The translations under genes and the position numbers were made by a program. Shown here piece after piece: positions 36,262 to 47,857 of a stretch of 64,000 nucleotides of DNA (position 1 is the first letter of the stretch; each line of letters begins with the position of its first letter). The notes under the pieces are model-generated. The model saw nothing but the letters and a program-made list of their open reading frames with translations. It was not told where the DNA came from and searched no databases. The DNA lies in assembly GCA_947561715.1 (NCBI GenBank), contig OX387198.1, forward strand, positions 5,580,001 to 5,644,000, read 5' to 3'. This DNA is from Ascidia mentula. Taxonomy: Eukaryota > Chordata > Ascidiacea > Phlebobranchia > Ascidiidae.

Positions 36262-37366
36262 TTATGGAAATGCTCTTCGCCAGAAAAGTAAACCACATTT
36301 TATGTGAAGTCCAACAATATATACAAGAACATTTTGTATGTCACCTGCTTTAGAGATTTGTTGTGGTTGCGAATTGGTGGAAGTTTCTGCATTTTCTGAA
36401 TACGTCAGCCAGTCTATCCAAAATCCTGGGAAACTTAAAACACGTTGTTTGTGAAGTTCAAACATTACGGTGAATCATAAAGAAGCTTACCAGTCGTATT
36501 GATTATCCAATAGTCAAACAAAAACCTTCCACTGGCGTTTTGAGAAAGAAAAAAGTAAAATTGATTGTTCACTGATTGATTCTTTAAAATGTGGAAAGAT
36601 TCGCTGCAGTTATAGTTGTCCTTCCAATACCCATGAAATGAAATTTTAGTTGGGAAATTGTTTGTATAAATGTAACACTTGGTATTGTAGCTTGTTCCAC
36701 AAAGATACTGCATTTTTTGTCCATGTCCTGCAATTTGTAAATGCATTTAAAAACATCGCGAAATTTTTTAAAAGTTTGTACCTCCTGGTAGAGTCAGCAT
36801 ATCTACGCAGTTGCAGTGCTTGCTGCTTCCGTTGCAAAACGCAACATCGTCCGACACCTTCTTTTCCATTCGTAAATATCTAACTGCAATAACCATGACC
36901 TCGTTGGCGAAGTTGACGTTGAATTTAAACGTGCAAAAACGGTTGGTTGAATTATGTTCGCTCCCGTCAAAATTCGGCGACATTATCCTTCCCGACTTGT
37001 AAGTTGTTGTATTTAGGTCGCAGCAAAACACTGCAATAATGATAGTTTCTTTCAGTTTTACAATAAAATGCCACCGAAAAACTAAAACTGGGACAAACCA
37101 AAAAATACATAATATTGATTCGCAGGCAGTGAACAGGAGTTGAACTCAAAGCTACATGTTAGCAATTATACCCACTAGTAGGTTTAGTACTCCACCAAAG
37201 CGTTCGGTGAATTTTTTTATTAACGTTGACATGTATGCTGGCAAGTTCTTGGTTTCAGAAATAGTTTCTCTTGAAGAAAAAAAAGTTTTGTCAATCGAGA
37301 CAAATTGAACTTACCAGAACATACGATGGATGCCATTATTGCTATAAGCAAATCAATCCTTGCCAT
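36262..37366 (-). pseudogene. Array gene 7: 3'-truncated copy of gene 18
   Basis: Exons 37315-37366, 36782-37030, 36491-36727 and 36345-36425 match gene 18 exon for exon (lengths 52, 249, 237, 81 against 52, 246, 237, 81) with about 90 percent or more identical residues, for example NFANEVMVIAVRYLRMEKK and FFLSQNASGRFLFDYW. The ectodomain is CUB-like. The stalk-plus-helix exon and the tail exon present in gene 18 are missing here; homology stops near 36200. If the last donor is not used, the frame runs to a stop at 36262-36264, adding a hydrophobic stretch NVLVYIVGLHIKCGLLFW and two arginines (233 residues in all). It could therefore be a dead copy, a secreted form, or a protein anchored by retained intron sequence. 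All upstream splice sites are intact. Confidence 0.7.
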
Positions 37367-38074
37367 TGTATCTCCGCTTATAAATAAAAATGAGAAAAAG
37401 ATATGATGCAAACAATGGTGAGCTTAATATAAGTCTAAAACACTATTATCCAAGCTTTATCTGTTTCCAAACCACGATTGTTTACTTATACTGTACGTAG
37501 TACGACATCACTTTTTCTTCACGCTATCCATTACTGTTAACTCTGCGTAATAAAGCCAGCCAATACCTTTAATGGTGAGTTAAAAAAAGAAACAAATTTC
37601 TTGTTGAAGGAAATGATGCCACAACTGGCTTTTTTTGCAATGCTCCTTGTCCAACTGGCATAAACTTTTGATTAAATGCTGAAGATGCCAACCAACAGAA
37701 GAAAATACCTTCAAAGCGCTTCCAAATTTACACCCGCCACATTTCGGTTTCGTTTGGATATTTTTTTCTACTAACGTATTGTTGCGAGGTTTCCCACAAG
37801 ACTTTTGTAATAAATAATCATATTTAAAACTGTTTTAAAGAATTCAGCTTTCCAATCCCATATATTACCTGTTGTTTTCGTCTTTGTTTCCCAGTTTTAT
37901 TCACGATATGTTTGATTTAACAACACAACTGGTCCGCAAGTTCTTAGGTAACTTTGGTCGCTTTTCACCATAGCAAAGTGGAACTGTGTTACAGAAGATC
38001 ACGTAAGTTCGCACAGCAGCAATCACAAAAACAGTCACTATTTTGTCGAGCCACGAAAACGTCACGTTTCAAAC
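37367..38074. other. Intergenic, 5' flank of gene 7
   Basis: The first 200-300 bases match the flank of gene 18 (63125-63420), for example AAAACACTATTATCCAAG and TTTTTCTTCACGCT. The part 37730-38000 matches 35330-35600. No gene is supported. Confidence 0.55.
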
Positions 38075-40075
38075 TCATCGTCTGACATTTCCTTGTTCAA
38101 GCGATGCCCTTTGCCTCAGTTGTGCTGCTGGTACTGGGTCGTACAAGATGTTCTTAACCATCGTGCTTTCTCCAGATGACCCCGTAGGAGGTGGCGAGTG
38201 CTCGTATAGTCGGTTATCTACCACGCCATATTCGTGGGCCGCTGGACCGCATTCAGCATACGTGTCTTCCTGCGCAATGCCGTTGCCTTGCCTCACACCA
38301 AAGGCAACGACGTCATCAGCTACGGCGTACACCCCCTCTTGGTGGTTTCCCTTTGGTTTTGTGTTTTGCGTGTTTGCGGTTGTTTTTCGCCTGCGTGAGA
38401 AAGTCCTTGTTATTCATAAATATTTAGGCACTTAGGTGCAAAAAATTTAACCAGTTTAAATATAAAAGCCAAAGCTAACAGGCTACTCATTAGGCAGACG
38501 TTTCAGACATAAGTAAGAATGAGTTACTCAGCACTGATGATGAACATAGTGATGTTTGCAACGTCTGCATAATTTAGACACTACTGTACAGCTTTGCGAA
38601 ACCGTGAACAAACAACATCCCTTCCCTTCGAAAACTTACCGCTTATAAAGGAGGCAGCCAACCGCTACCGCAAGAATGATCACAACGACAAGCACACACA
38701 CCAGTGGGATGATTAAGTCCATGTTACTTGGCTGCTGCAGGTTGCCTTTTGTTGTTAGTGAGGATGGCACGTTTTTTTTGGTGGTTGATGCTTTTGGAAA
38801 CAAAACTTGTTTGTGGTTTGTGGCATAACTATTGTGATGGAAATGTGGTGATAACGCATCAAGCTGGTTGCTAAGCGTGATCACACAAAAAGCTCTGTAA
38901 TGCTTTTTTTTCTTTTTTCTTACTTGAAATCGTTTGTTGTGACGTCAGACCGGAGTTGACGTGGTTTAAAGCGGTTGTCTCCAGTCCCGTCGTTGTGTCG
39001 TTAGGTGGCGCTATGGTTGCGGGCGCTGCACAATACAACTTTGTTTTTTGCGCATTTGCTTTCAAAATAAAATGAAACAATATAAAGCCTGAAAATTGGT
39101 TTTGGTACCTCCTATTTATCTACATATCCATAGGCAAGATGAAATCATACCTACATACATACAGTCAACCACGTGATAGTAAAATCCAATCCCTGTGCCC
39201 TCTTTTGCTTGATTAGACACGAAAGTCATGCTTGGCTTCACCCACTTACTCACAGTGCTAAAGTTTACAGCGATAAGGTGACAGAGGGCATCCAGTTGAA
39301 GACATATAGTTGTGGTCGGACCATGATACCCGTAACACTGCAACGGCAACTCTTCGCCACATAACTGTTTTCCTGGAACATGCGACAAAAAACACATTCA
39401 GTGCAAGCAAGAAGCTTGATGGATGGGCATATATTTGTCATTTAAATGCAAAGAATTTTAAGGTACATTTGATAATTGCAGCGTTTATGTCAAAAACAGC
39501 GTTTACTGCACGAGATTTCAAAACCCCAATGTAACTGGTGTTAGCAAATGTTGTTTATTATTTGACTTATTATTGACGTCTCTGTTCTACAACGTGTCTC
39601 ACGGTTGTACGCACAGATTGCTCAAAACGTTCATAAAATAGTTTGAAAAATGCTATTTCAGGAAAAGGTTTGGTTGCCATCTAACTCTATGGGTATATAC
39701 GCAATATCATACCGTCGGGCATAAGCAGGAAATCATCGCAGACCTTTCCTCGCTTCATAACATTTAGCTTAAAAAACTCTATCAGCAACCCTTGTTCTCC
39801 ACTGATTGGAAAACTCCATGTACAGTGTTGGTTTTTCTTGTATTTCCCTGGAGGAGCTGGGTACGTGACGTTGCCGTGGGTGTCGGTGAGCAAAAACAAA
39901 CATGGTGGCGTTTCGGTGGATCTGACTTTACGCTTTCTGCTTTCAGCCAGAAGTGCGGCCGACAATGCTTGTGGAGCAAAAAATACACATGTTATACAAG
40001 CAATGTTTTTTTCCGTTCCGGCGCAAAATCGTACTTACCCAACGTCAAAGCAAAAGCAACCACATGCGTCTTCAT
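38075..40075 (-). CDS. Array gene 8: CUB-like receptor
   Basis: Exons: 40039-40075, 39713-39967, 39163-39372, 38924-39025, 38640-38892, 38075-38390; 390 residues. The signal peptide is MKTHVVAFALTLG. Exon 2 has the CUB core HGNVTYPAPPG, then HCTWSFPISGEQGLLIEFF and CDDFLLMPDG; exon 3 completes the domain with paired cysteines and GFYYHVV. Thr-rich stalk and the helix LIIPLVCVLVVVIILAVAVG follow. The acceptor before the helix exon is uncertain: phase 1 requires the second AG of ACAGAG (exon from 38892) or one further in. The tail has GVYAVA, DTYAECG, HEYGVV, VVDNRLYEH and MVKNILYDP, so two copies of the array-wide NxLY motif. Confidence 0.75.
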
Positions 40076-40655
40076 TTAGGAAATATATATTGCTACGCCT
40101 GAGCGGACATTCGAAATTTGAAAACACGTTATATTTTGTAATTCTGAAACACAAACCGGTTGCTGGGATCACTGTTCATTATTACCCTGATATTTGCAAA
40201 TGAATTGCCACAAGCCTCGTTTTCAACCGTAGGATGCGACACCTGAGCCAAGCAACGCTCCTTCTAACCCCTGGCCCTCATCTATCACGCGGACTATTCA
40301 TCTGCTTCCTGTACTCGTGCGCGGCGTAAGTTTTCATCCAGTCCAGTCGACCCCATTCATGCCAGGAAACGTTTGACAACGTGATCACCGGTTTTATGCA
40401 CTAGAAGTTGCATTAAGTTTTCAACTGATTGGGACTTTGCGTTTTCTTTTCGTTGTATTTCGACGCTGTAATGTAAGCGATTACCAAAAGTCCTTGCAGA
40501 CATCAATTTGGCAAAACAAAAATCAATAAGGCACGCAATTGAAACGAAGTTTCAGCTACTGAAAACGGTTTCGTTTACAGCTGAAAAGAAGGCAAATATC
40601 TTTGTTTCAAGCCAGTGCATTGCAGGTGCAACCATTTTCCAATCCCGGTGAATGA
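40076..40655. other. Intergenic, 5' flank of gene 8
   Basis: No coding exon or clear repeat is seen. Confidence 0.4.
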
Positions 40656-42407
40656 TTACATTCTGTACAGTATGTTATCTTTCATGTCTGGACCCCCGTT
40701 GCTTTTGTGTGTAGCATGTTGGTCTGGGGCTGCGTTATAAAGCACGTTGTCCACCATTCCTGATGTTCCGTGAACAAAGTTCAAATCTTCCGCTTGAGCA
40801 TATGGACTGGGCGTGCATTCTTCGTAGGCGTGATCAAAACCGTTTGGCGGGGAGGCAACAGAGGGGGAATAAGCTTGGTTGGCTTCACCTTCAGTGTTGT
40901 TTGTTTTGGTCTTGGCCTTGTTGTGTCTGAAGCAAAAAATTTAAAATTTGAATTTCGAATATCTTTTTTAGCCATCATACGGGCGGTCAGGCAATCTATA
41001 GGTTGTTGTTTTGGGCTGTGACATACAAGGTCCAATTTTTTTTACAAATCTTATTGTATTGCCACTTAAAGAAATGCTTTTTAAAGGTCCAATAAAAAGA
41101 TGGTGGAATATGACTTGCGAATAGTGTTACATGACTCTTTCAGAAACTTTCATCAAACGTCACATATCGATACAACGTATTTAGCGGAACTTGCCTTCTA
41201 TAAAGGAAGAAGGCCATTAGTACACATAGGAGCACCATGAGAAATCCAACCGCTATTGCCAGTGCGGTGACCAAAACATTGGACATTGCTGGCTGAACAA
41301 TCCCATTCCCTCCTGCACAAAATGTTACGTTCGTTCAGGTGGCTTACCCTGTTTTTTGTGGCATGAACTTGTTTCAAATAGGTTCTGGTTAAATTATGTA
41401 ATATGAGTTTACGTATACCTGTGCCAGTTGTGGTGTTTGTAAGCGACTGTGGCTCTGTCACGACGTTAGTTGGAACAGATATTGCCAATGTATTTGCTGT
41501 AGAGGCAAATGTGCGAAACTGAATACGTTTTCTACTACTGCAAGGAATATACATGTAAAACACTTACTTGATGCAGCCTTGGTGCAGTTTTTGGTGCTGA
41601 AGGTAAATAGTTGCAAGCGTGCCGGTGGTTTTGGTGGAGGTGGTGTGTGTTTATATGCTACGACAACACTCGATGCGTTAGTTGTGCCACGTCCATTTCC
41701 AATGCAATTGACAGAATGGGCAAATAAGTATTGGCCGTTCGGTTGGGGATTTCTATCTGTTGTACGTGCAAAGGTTGCTTTTTTTCCGCTCAAATCGTGC
41801 ACGGAAATTTTCTTACCGTTTCCATTGACTTTGATTGTGGTGTCTTTTACCCCAGCGGAAAATGACATGCTTAGAACCTGCGAGGTTTGTATTGTAAAAA
41901 TCCACTTGCATCCGTCTTTACACACAGCTTTGGTCTCTTCTATGGTACCCGATGGTTGTGTAATGGTTACGATTCGTGGAGCAATAATTTTTGTCATTGG
42001 CTTTCCATGCGATTTGCCTTTAAATGTATTGATGCATTATTTGTTGACACACGTAGGCAGTACTTCTTAATAGTATCAGAATTTTACAGTTATCCAAGTA
42101 CACCAATTATATTTTACTCAAATGTTCTGTTTTACGCGCAAAGCAACCTGCGTATGTAAATAAAATCTTGATGTAAACTTTGTTTTGTTTTCTTTAAAAA
42201 AGTTCTACGTTGTTGACAGTGTTATTCATGTTGGCGACTGAGCACATGTCTGAGGATTGTCATCAGGTTGTATTGGCGCAAGACAAGCTAACCTGTTGTT
42301 ATTTAGTTCGTATTGCTAAAACACGTTTATTTGGTTAGGCTTTCCTTTTAATGCTACTCACCTTGCTCGTTGAAAACAAATAACAACACCAGACTTGATA
42401 GAAGCAT
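40656..42407 (-). CDS. Array gene 9: receptor with one large ectodomain exon and a GC-AG intron
   Basis: Exons: 42362-42407, 41568-42017, 41419-41496, 41195-41312, 40656-40926; 320 residues. The signal peptide is MLLSSLVLLFVFNEQ. The ectodomain is a single 450-base exon with TITQPSGTIEE, CKDGCKWIFTI and a C-terminal Pro-rich HTPPPPKPPARL. Its first half has a CUB-like rhythm but I do not assign it. The helix is VTALAIAVGFLMVLLCVLMA. The intron before the tail starts with GC (AG/GCAAGT at 41195/41194); no nearby GT gives the phase 2 needed by the tail exon. The tail has AYEECTPSPYAQAEDL, MVDNVLYNA and, at the very end, MKDNILYRM. Confidence 0.75.
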
Positions 42408-42655
42408 GTTGCTGAGACTGTTGTTCTACCTGTCTTTGGTACACAAGCATTTAAATTATGCACATAATAGTGTTTCCCCCACTTCCTTGAGTGCGCTGAC
42501 GCTCGCTAGTTTGATTTACATTAATCATGTGTCACTCACCGTCCTACGTGCTTACAAGTTGACATTCTGTTTCAAAATGTCCGTAATACTTAACATGCAA
42601 ACTACAGTCGTGAATCATGCTTCATGGAGACAACGATAAGTTGATTGTGTTCAGG

Positions 42656-42661
42656 TTTATT
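42656..42661 (-). terminator. Polyadenylation signal of gene 10
   Basis: AATAAA on the minus strand, about 50 bases after the gene 10 stop codon. Confidence 0.55.
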
Positions 42662-42711
42662 GTTAATATACAAAGAAACAACAACAAAAAGTGAATAAAC
42701 AGAAACTTCCT

Positions 42712-45072
42712 TTACATGTTGTACAAAACATTGTCTTTCATTTCGGGTGTTACGTCATCCATTGACTTGTACACTTCGTTGTATACCATCACTGCGTCGT
42801 TCCCGTTGACGTCACCACTTGCAAATATCTTCTGATCATGTATGCGTGACGTGGTGTCACGTTTTGTTGAAACGGCGTACATGTCGACGTCAGTTGCCAC
42901 CGTGTAAACGTCATCACCATAAGTTACGTCATCTCCTGTTTCGTAGATGATCACCGAATCGATATGAGGACTTGAGGATTGTTTCTCGTTTCTGTAAAAT
43001 TTATTAAGTTATATTCTTCACTTTTACGTAAGCTAGGTTTTGGTTTGAAGATCGATGTCAGTTTTACCTACTCCTTGTTGAAGCAGAATTTACTGTAACT
43101 TTTAGAATTTACACTGACAGGCCAACGTTGGTTACACGTGATTTTAAAATATTTGTAATAGACAGCAAAGAAGGGGTCATATAATGTAAAATACACCTTT
43201 TATCTTTTGATTCTTTTTTGTTACGATAAATCTTGGCAAAGAGCAGCAGGATAAAAAGTAGAATCAATATAACTCCAACCACAACCCCGGCTATAACTTC
43301 TCCACCCACGCCTTGTTGGCTTCCTTTTCCTAAAAAGGACATAATCGCTTGAAACATTTATTGCTTTTTCCAATCAATAGCTTTTTAATTTTCGTCCATG
43401 ATCTATCGGGACTTCTTTCCTAACTTTAACTTAAGTGCCAGAAGAGCAATTCCTATTAATTACTATGACTGCTGGCATCAATAATAGCACAACAATAACT
43501 TTTTGTATGAGAGATTTACCTGGCATTACTGTGCTGGTTGCTGACGAATTCTTTGTCGCCCACAGCGTGTTGTTGCTTTGTAAATAAGTTGTTGTGGACT
43601 CATTCACGCTTTTTAATGTTAGTGCTGGTTTTGCTGTTGTTGGAGGTACAGTTGTTGTTGTAGTTGTTGCTGTTGCTGTTGTAGTAGTAGTTGGCGTTGT
43701 TTTAACTGAAGTTGTCTGTGCTACATTTGCTGTTGTGGTTGTTGATGTGGTCACTGGAAGAGCAAAATTCAAAAAATAAGGTTATGCAATTTTTTTTCGT
43801 CCATGTGTATTCAAAATAAAATTCAAAAGTAATTGTATTAATAAGCGAAATAAAGAATTTAAGTTCAATGTTTCTGTTGCTGCCAGACATATTGTAATTT
43901 CATAGTCTGTTCTTCTGGCACATTAAAAACGCATTCTTGGTGTTGGTTGTATGCTGTACCAATACCATTACCCTGAGGAAGCCTTGTTGGATAACAGGCG
44001 AAACCTCGGTGAATACAGCTACGTTTTAAAAAATTTAATTAAAGAATTTAAGATAAAGCTAAGAATTTATTAATATCATTCAGCTTAGAAATCTACGTAA
44101 ATCTTACGTAATTTCTCTCACCTGGACAATCTACCAAGTCATACGATGCTGTTAACTTGTGTTTTTTACCCTGGGCTTCATACAGCAACGTTGGATTTAA
44201 GCTGGTGAAAATTTTGAACGAGCATCCTAATGCCGTAGCTTTGGACTGGCAGATGTTACTTCCGTATGAATAACAAGTCGCGTCATGACCAGTTTGTGTT
44301 TTCCGTGTACCTATAGTAACATATAAAAAAAATAAAAACAATTTTGCACCGCTTTATTATTAGAGATTACTGACACCTGGTCATGTAGATACTGTGGGTT
44401 TGCCACAAACCAAGTTTTCTAACAATTAATGCCAAAATATGGTACACAAAAGTATTTACACTATATGATAAAGGTTGCAATTCAATAAATCACACCAATT
44501 ATAATCATTACAGTAACACTGCAAGCGAAATGCTTGAATGTGTTTCTGGAAACTTCAGTTTATCAAAGTAATTACAAAGCGCGAAGTTTAAGTCGCACTT
44601 TTTGTGCGAAGTTTTAAATCGCACTCATTTTTACAGGACAAAGAATTTTGATTCTTCTTCCGTGAACAATTTATTTTGCTTCCAGTCGAAAATTAATTTT
44701 ATGTTTCAAGTTTTAAACAAACCCAATAAATTAAAAATTCCTAATCATTTCAACTCCTACCAGTGGAGAACCACAGTGTTAGTTTATACTCACCGTCTGG
44801 AAGAACAACTACTCCTTCTTTCGCTGCATCGGACTTGCTGTTGAATATGGCAACATCTTTGATGACGAGTAGTTTGTTTGGGCTCAGAGCGAATTCGTAA
44901 TTGCATGTAGTGTCACAATTCGTCAAAGTAATACTTTGCCCTTGTACTGGTAGTAACACTGTAAATAGGCATTGTGGTCATTTCAAACGTTAAACCTTAC
45001 CGTGAAGAAATGCTTGACATTACCTGACAAATTCGCAAGGACGTAAAAGGTTTTCCACATATCTTTCCACAT
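42712..45072 (-). CDS. Array gene 10: receptor of the 10/11 pair with poly-Thr stalk
   Basis: Exons: 45024-45072, 44794-44958, 44122-44310, 43520-43753, 43197-43329, 42712-42991; 349 residues. The first exon (MWKDMWKTFYVLANLS) and start of the second form the signal peptide, as in gene 11. Two ectodomain exons have SNKLLVIKD-type strands and four or more cysteines (DTTCNYEF, ATCYSYGSNICQS); the family is not recognised. The stalk exon is almost all Thr from an ACA-rich repeat. The helix exon (VIAGVVVGVILILLFILLLF, then KIYRNKK) is nearly the same as in gene 11. The tail has IIYET, VTYGDD, DVYTVA, MYAVS, MVYNEVYKSM and KDNVLYNM at the end. YNEV and YKSM are adjacent tyrosine sites. Confidence 0.8.
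43620..43720 (-). repeat. ACA/ACT-rich coding microsatellite in the gene 10 stalk
   Basis: Runs of threonine codons mixed with GCA and GTA codons give a stretch that is mostly Thr. Gene 11 has a shorter and more mixed stalk at the same place, so length here is probably variable. Confidence 0.7.
43973..44008 (+). repeat. Hammerhead-core-like hairpin motif
   Basis: CTGAGGA, A, perfect stem GCCT/AGGC, then GAAACC. It lies in an intron of gene 10. The base after the possible stem III is G at the expected cleavage site, which would not cleave, so this is at best a relic. Confidence 0.35.
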
Positions 45073-46134
45073 GTTCTCGCGTCTGTATTTATATCTTTTA
45101 TCACCTTGTGCTTCAGTGAATGTTGCGTCTACTGCGATGTTTAAAAAATGTTTACATGCACCGGAATTCAGGCTGACGTGGTTTTAGGTTCCTGAACTTT
45201 ACGTCACGTTTCCGTTGGTTAGGTCCGCTGAGGTCATCTTAAAATTGGCAATTTGCTTTTGATGGATAAATTGTCACTGTGCACATGCCGCAATGTGTGT
45301 AGATTTATGCCTATACGATGTATACGATCTATATCACATGAACTAAGGTGGCCTGTATAATCTTGATGTACTGTTTTATGGCGGACCAAATATATTTGAT
45401 CAGATATTCGAACTGGCCTTGTCTCTTGCGTGATAACGAAAAGATTTTGCGCTGCGTTAAAAACCCAACGTCGCAGTTGCAAAGTACAATGTTAAGTGTG
45501 ACGCCTTTCGGTTGCATGTTTTATGTAATGCTAATGAATGCCTGTACGTGACTTGGTGTCACGCACCGCTCTATGCAACGGAACTTACGTCACGGACGTA
45601 CGGCGTATTTAACACTTATTTTCTGTGGAATTCGCACGCCATTGTTTGCCTTTGATCTTTGATCCTGATATTCATGGTTTTAATTTGCGAGCTTCCTCTG
45701 AAAGTCTGACAATGGGCCGGTTTTTCTATTTCTACACTGAAAAAGCAGCAGCTAACTTCAATGTATTGTTTGGAGCTATGAGTCTGCGCAGAAGGTATCT
45801 CAAAAAAAATTCTTTGTTGAGATAAGTGCAATGCAAATATCAACAAGAGAACTACTATCATTACACACTCACACGGTTTCGTGTCTCATACCACAAGAAG
45901 AAAATATAGCCATGTATTTCACTCCGTACGTTAATTTTTGTGTTTGACAACAAATCGTGTTGTGTTACGTCGATTTTTGAATGTTTTTTTGTACCATCTG
46001 TCCCAATATCTCCAGATGCGTAAATGCAATTGTCCACCAGATCTATACTAACTGAGAAATTACTATCCCGAACCTCGGGTAGTGTTGGACATTCGTTATT
46101 TGACACAAAGTGTTTTAAATTTCGAAAAGGTACT
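45073..46134. other. Intergenic, 5' flank of gene 10, with a relic tail exon
   Basis: Apart from the relic at 45880-46090, no coding sequence is supported. TTACGTCAC at 45585-45593 lies about 510 bases upstream of gene 10, at nearly the same distance as the matching site of gene 11. Confidence 0.5.
45880..46090 (-). pseudogene. Relic tail exon related to gene 12
   Basis: The minus strand encodes TLPEVRDSNFS, then LVDNCIYASG and KHSKIDVTQ, matching TLHEVQG, MVDNCIYVSG and SHAKINVTK in the gene 12 tail, and similarity continues into the 3' flank (CTCATACCACAAG... beside CTGATACCACAAA...). No usable acceptor with phase 2 is seen upstream and the final Tyr and stop of gene 12 are not kept. It is a left-over from duplication of a gene 12-like locus, not a working exon. 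Confidence 0.6.
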
Positions 46135-47857
46135 TTACATATTATACAAAACATTGTCTCTAATTTCAGGTGTTTCGTCATCCATTGACTTGTACACTTC
46201 GTTGTAAACCATGGCTGAGTCATTCCTGTTGACGTCAGTACTCCCGCTGACCTTTTGGTTACGCATGCGTGACGTGGGGTCACGATTTGTTGAGACGGCG
46301 TATATGTCGACGTCAGTTGCCACTGTGTAAACGTCATCGCCAGCATTTATGTCATCGTAGATGATCACTGATTCCATCTGGGGACTTGGGAGTTGTTCGT
46401 TTCTGTCAAAATATTAAAATATATTCTCCAAATTTACATTAGCAACACATAGTTAAAGTTTGGGTTCAATTTTGCCAACTTGTGAATAAGTATCTATTTT
46501 TACTGTCATTTTGAGATTTTACGCTGTTAGGCAAACGATTGTCAAGCTCACCTAGTTTGGAGACTGTATTTTTAATATACTGTCATACCTATTGTCCTTT
46601 GATCCTTTCTTGTTACGATAAATCTTGGCAAAGAGCAACAGGGTAAGAAGTAGAATCAGTATAACTACAACCACAACCCCGGCTATAACTTCTCCACCCA
46701 CGCCTTGTTGGCTTCTTTGATCTGTGGAAAATATATTCGCACATATCATTGCGCTGCTTTTTTTCAAACCGGTGGTTGTGTTACATCACCCGTGTCCTAC
46801 CTAAGGCTCCCGTACTGCTTACAGAAGAATTGTTAATCGGTAACTGCGTATGGTTGCTTGGAATATAAGTCACAGTTGTCTCGTTTGTGCTTGTTGCCCT
46901 TGTCTCTGTGACTGATATAGGTGTAACTGTTGCAGCTGATGTAACAGTGTTTGTCGTTGGTTTAATTGCACTTGTTCCGATTGCTGTTGTGACTTCTGGC
47001 GTGATCACTGCAAAACACCAAAAAAATCGTTGCTTGAAAATTACAACCGTCTTCAACCTTGTAAGTCAAAGGATTTTATTTGTAAGTCCTTGTTGACAGC
47101 GAACAGGAACGTCGGATAAACTTTCATCTAAGTTTTAACATCAATACAAGTGCCTTCACACAAACGTTGTTTACAAGGTTGATGTGGAATGTTGGCAACT
47201 TTACACACCAGGACAATATATCACATCGTATGATGCTGTTAACTTGTGTGCTTTACGGGTGGCTTGAAACGACAGCTTTGGAATCAAACCGGTGAAAACT
47301 TTAAAAGAACATCCTGGTGCTATTGCTGCCGAATTACAGTTCTCGCTTCCGTATGAATAACAAGTTGAGTCTCCGCCGGTTTGTGTTTTCCGTGTACCTA
47401 TAATGCATTACAGGCGCTTAAATATGGTGGACAGTGTACGTAACAAATATTCTATCCTCCTTTTTGTTCTCCATTGGAAATGTCAAACATGCAAAAATGT
47501 GTTTGCACAGAAGGGAAATTAGTTTGTATATTATGAACGTAACAGAATATAGTGACTTAGTTTTAACTTACCATCGGGAAGGATGACTATCCCTTCTTTT
47601 GTTCGGTTTCTTCTGTTAAGTATGGTAATGTCTTTGATGACAAGTAGTTGGTTGGAGGTTAAAACAAAATCATAACTGCATGGAGTGACACAACTCATCA
47701 GAAGCAAATTTTCGCATTCCACTTGCAGGGGGAGTAACGCTGTGACAATAAACAGTGCGGTAATTTTAAACAATAAACCTTGTTATAAAGAAACGCTTGA
47801 CATTATACCTGACAAAGTCGCAATGATGCAAAACGTTTTCCATATATTTTTCCACAT
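46135..47857 (-). CDS. Array gene 11: receptor of the 10/11 pair
   Basis: Exons: 47809-47857, 47572-47739, 47209-47397, 46801-47007, 46589-46721, 46135-46402; 337 residues. The signal region is MWKNIWKTFCIIATLS. The ectodomain matches gene 10 (SNQLLVIKDITILN; TRKTQTGGDSTCYSYGSENC). The helix is VIAGVVVVVILILLLTLLLF, followed by KIYRNKKGSKDN. The tail has IIYDDI, which fits the ITIM pattern I-x-Y-x-x-I, then DVYTVA, DIYAVS, MVYNEVYKSM and RDNVLYNM at the end. Tail order matches gene 10 closely, with small gaps. All five introns are phase 1 except the last, which is phase 2. Confidence 0.85.
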
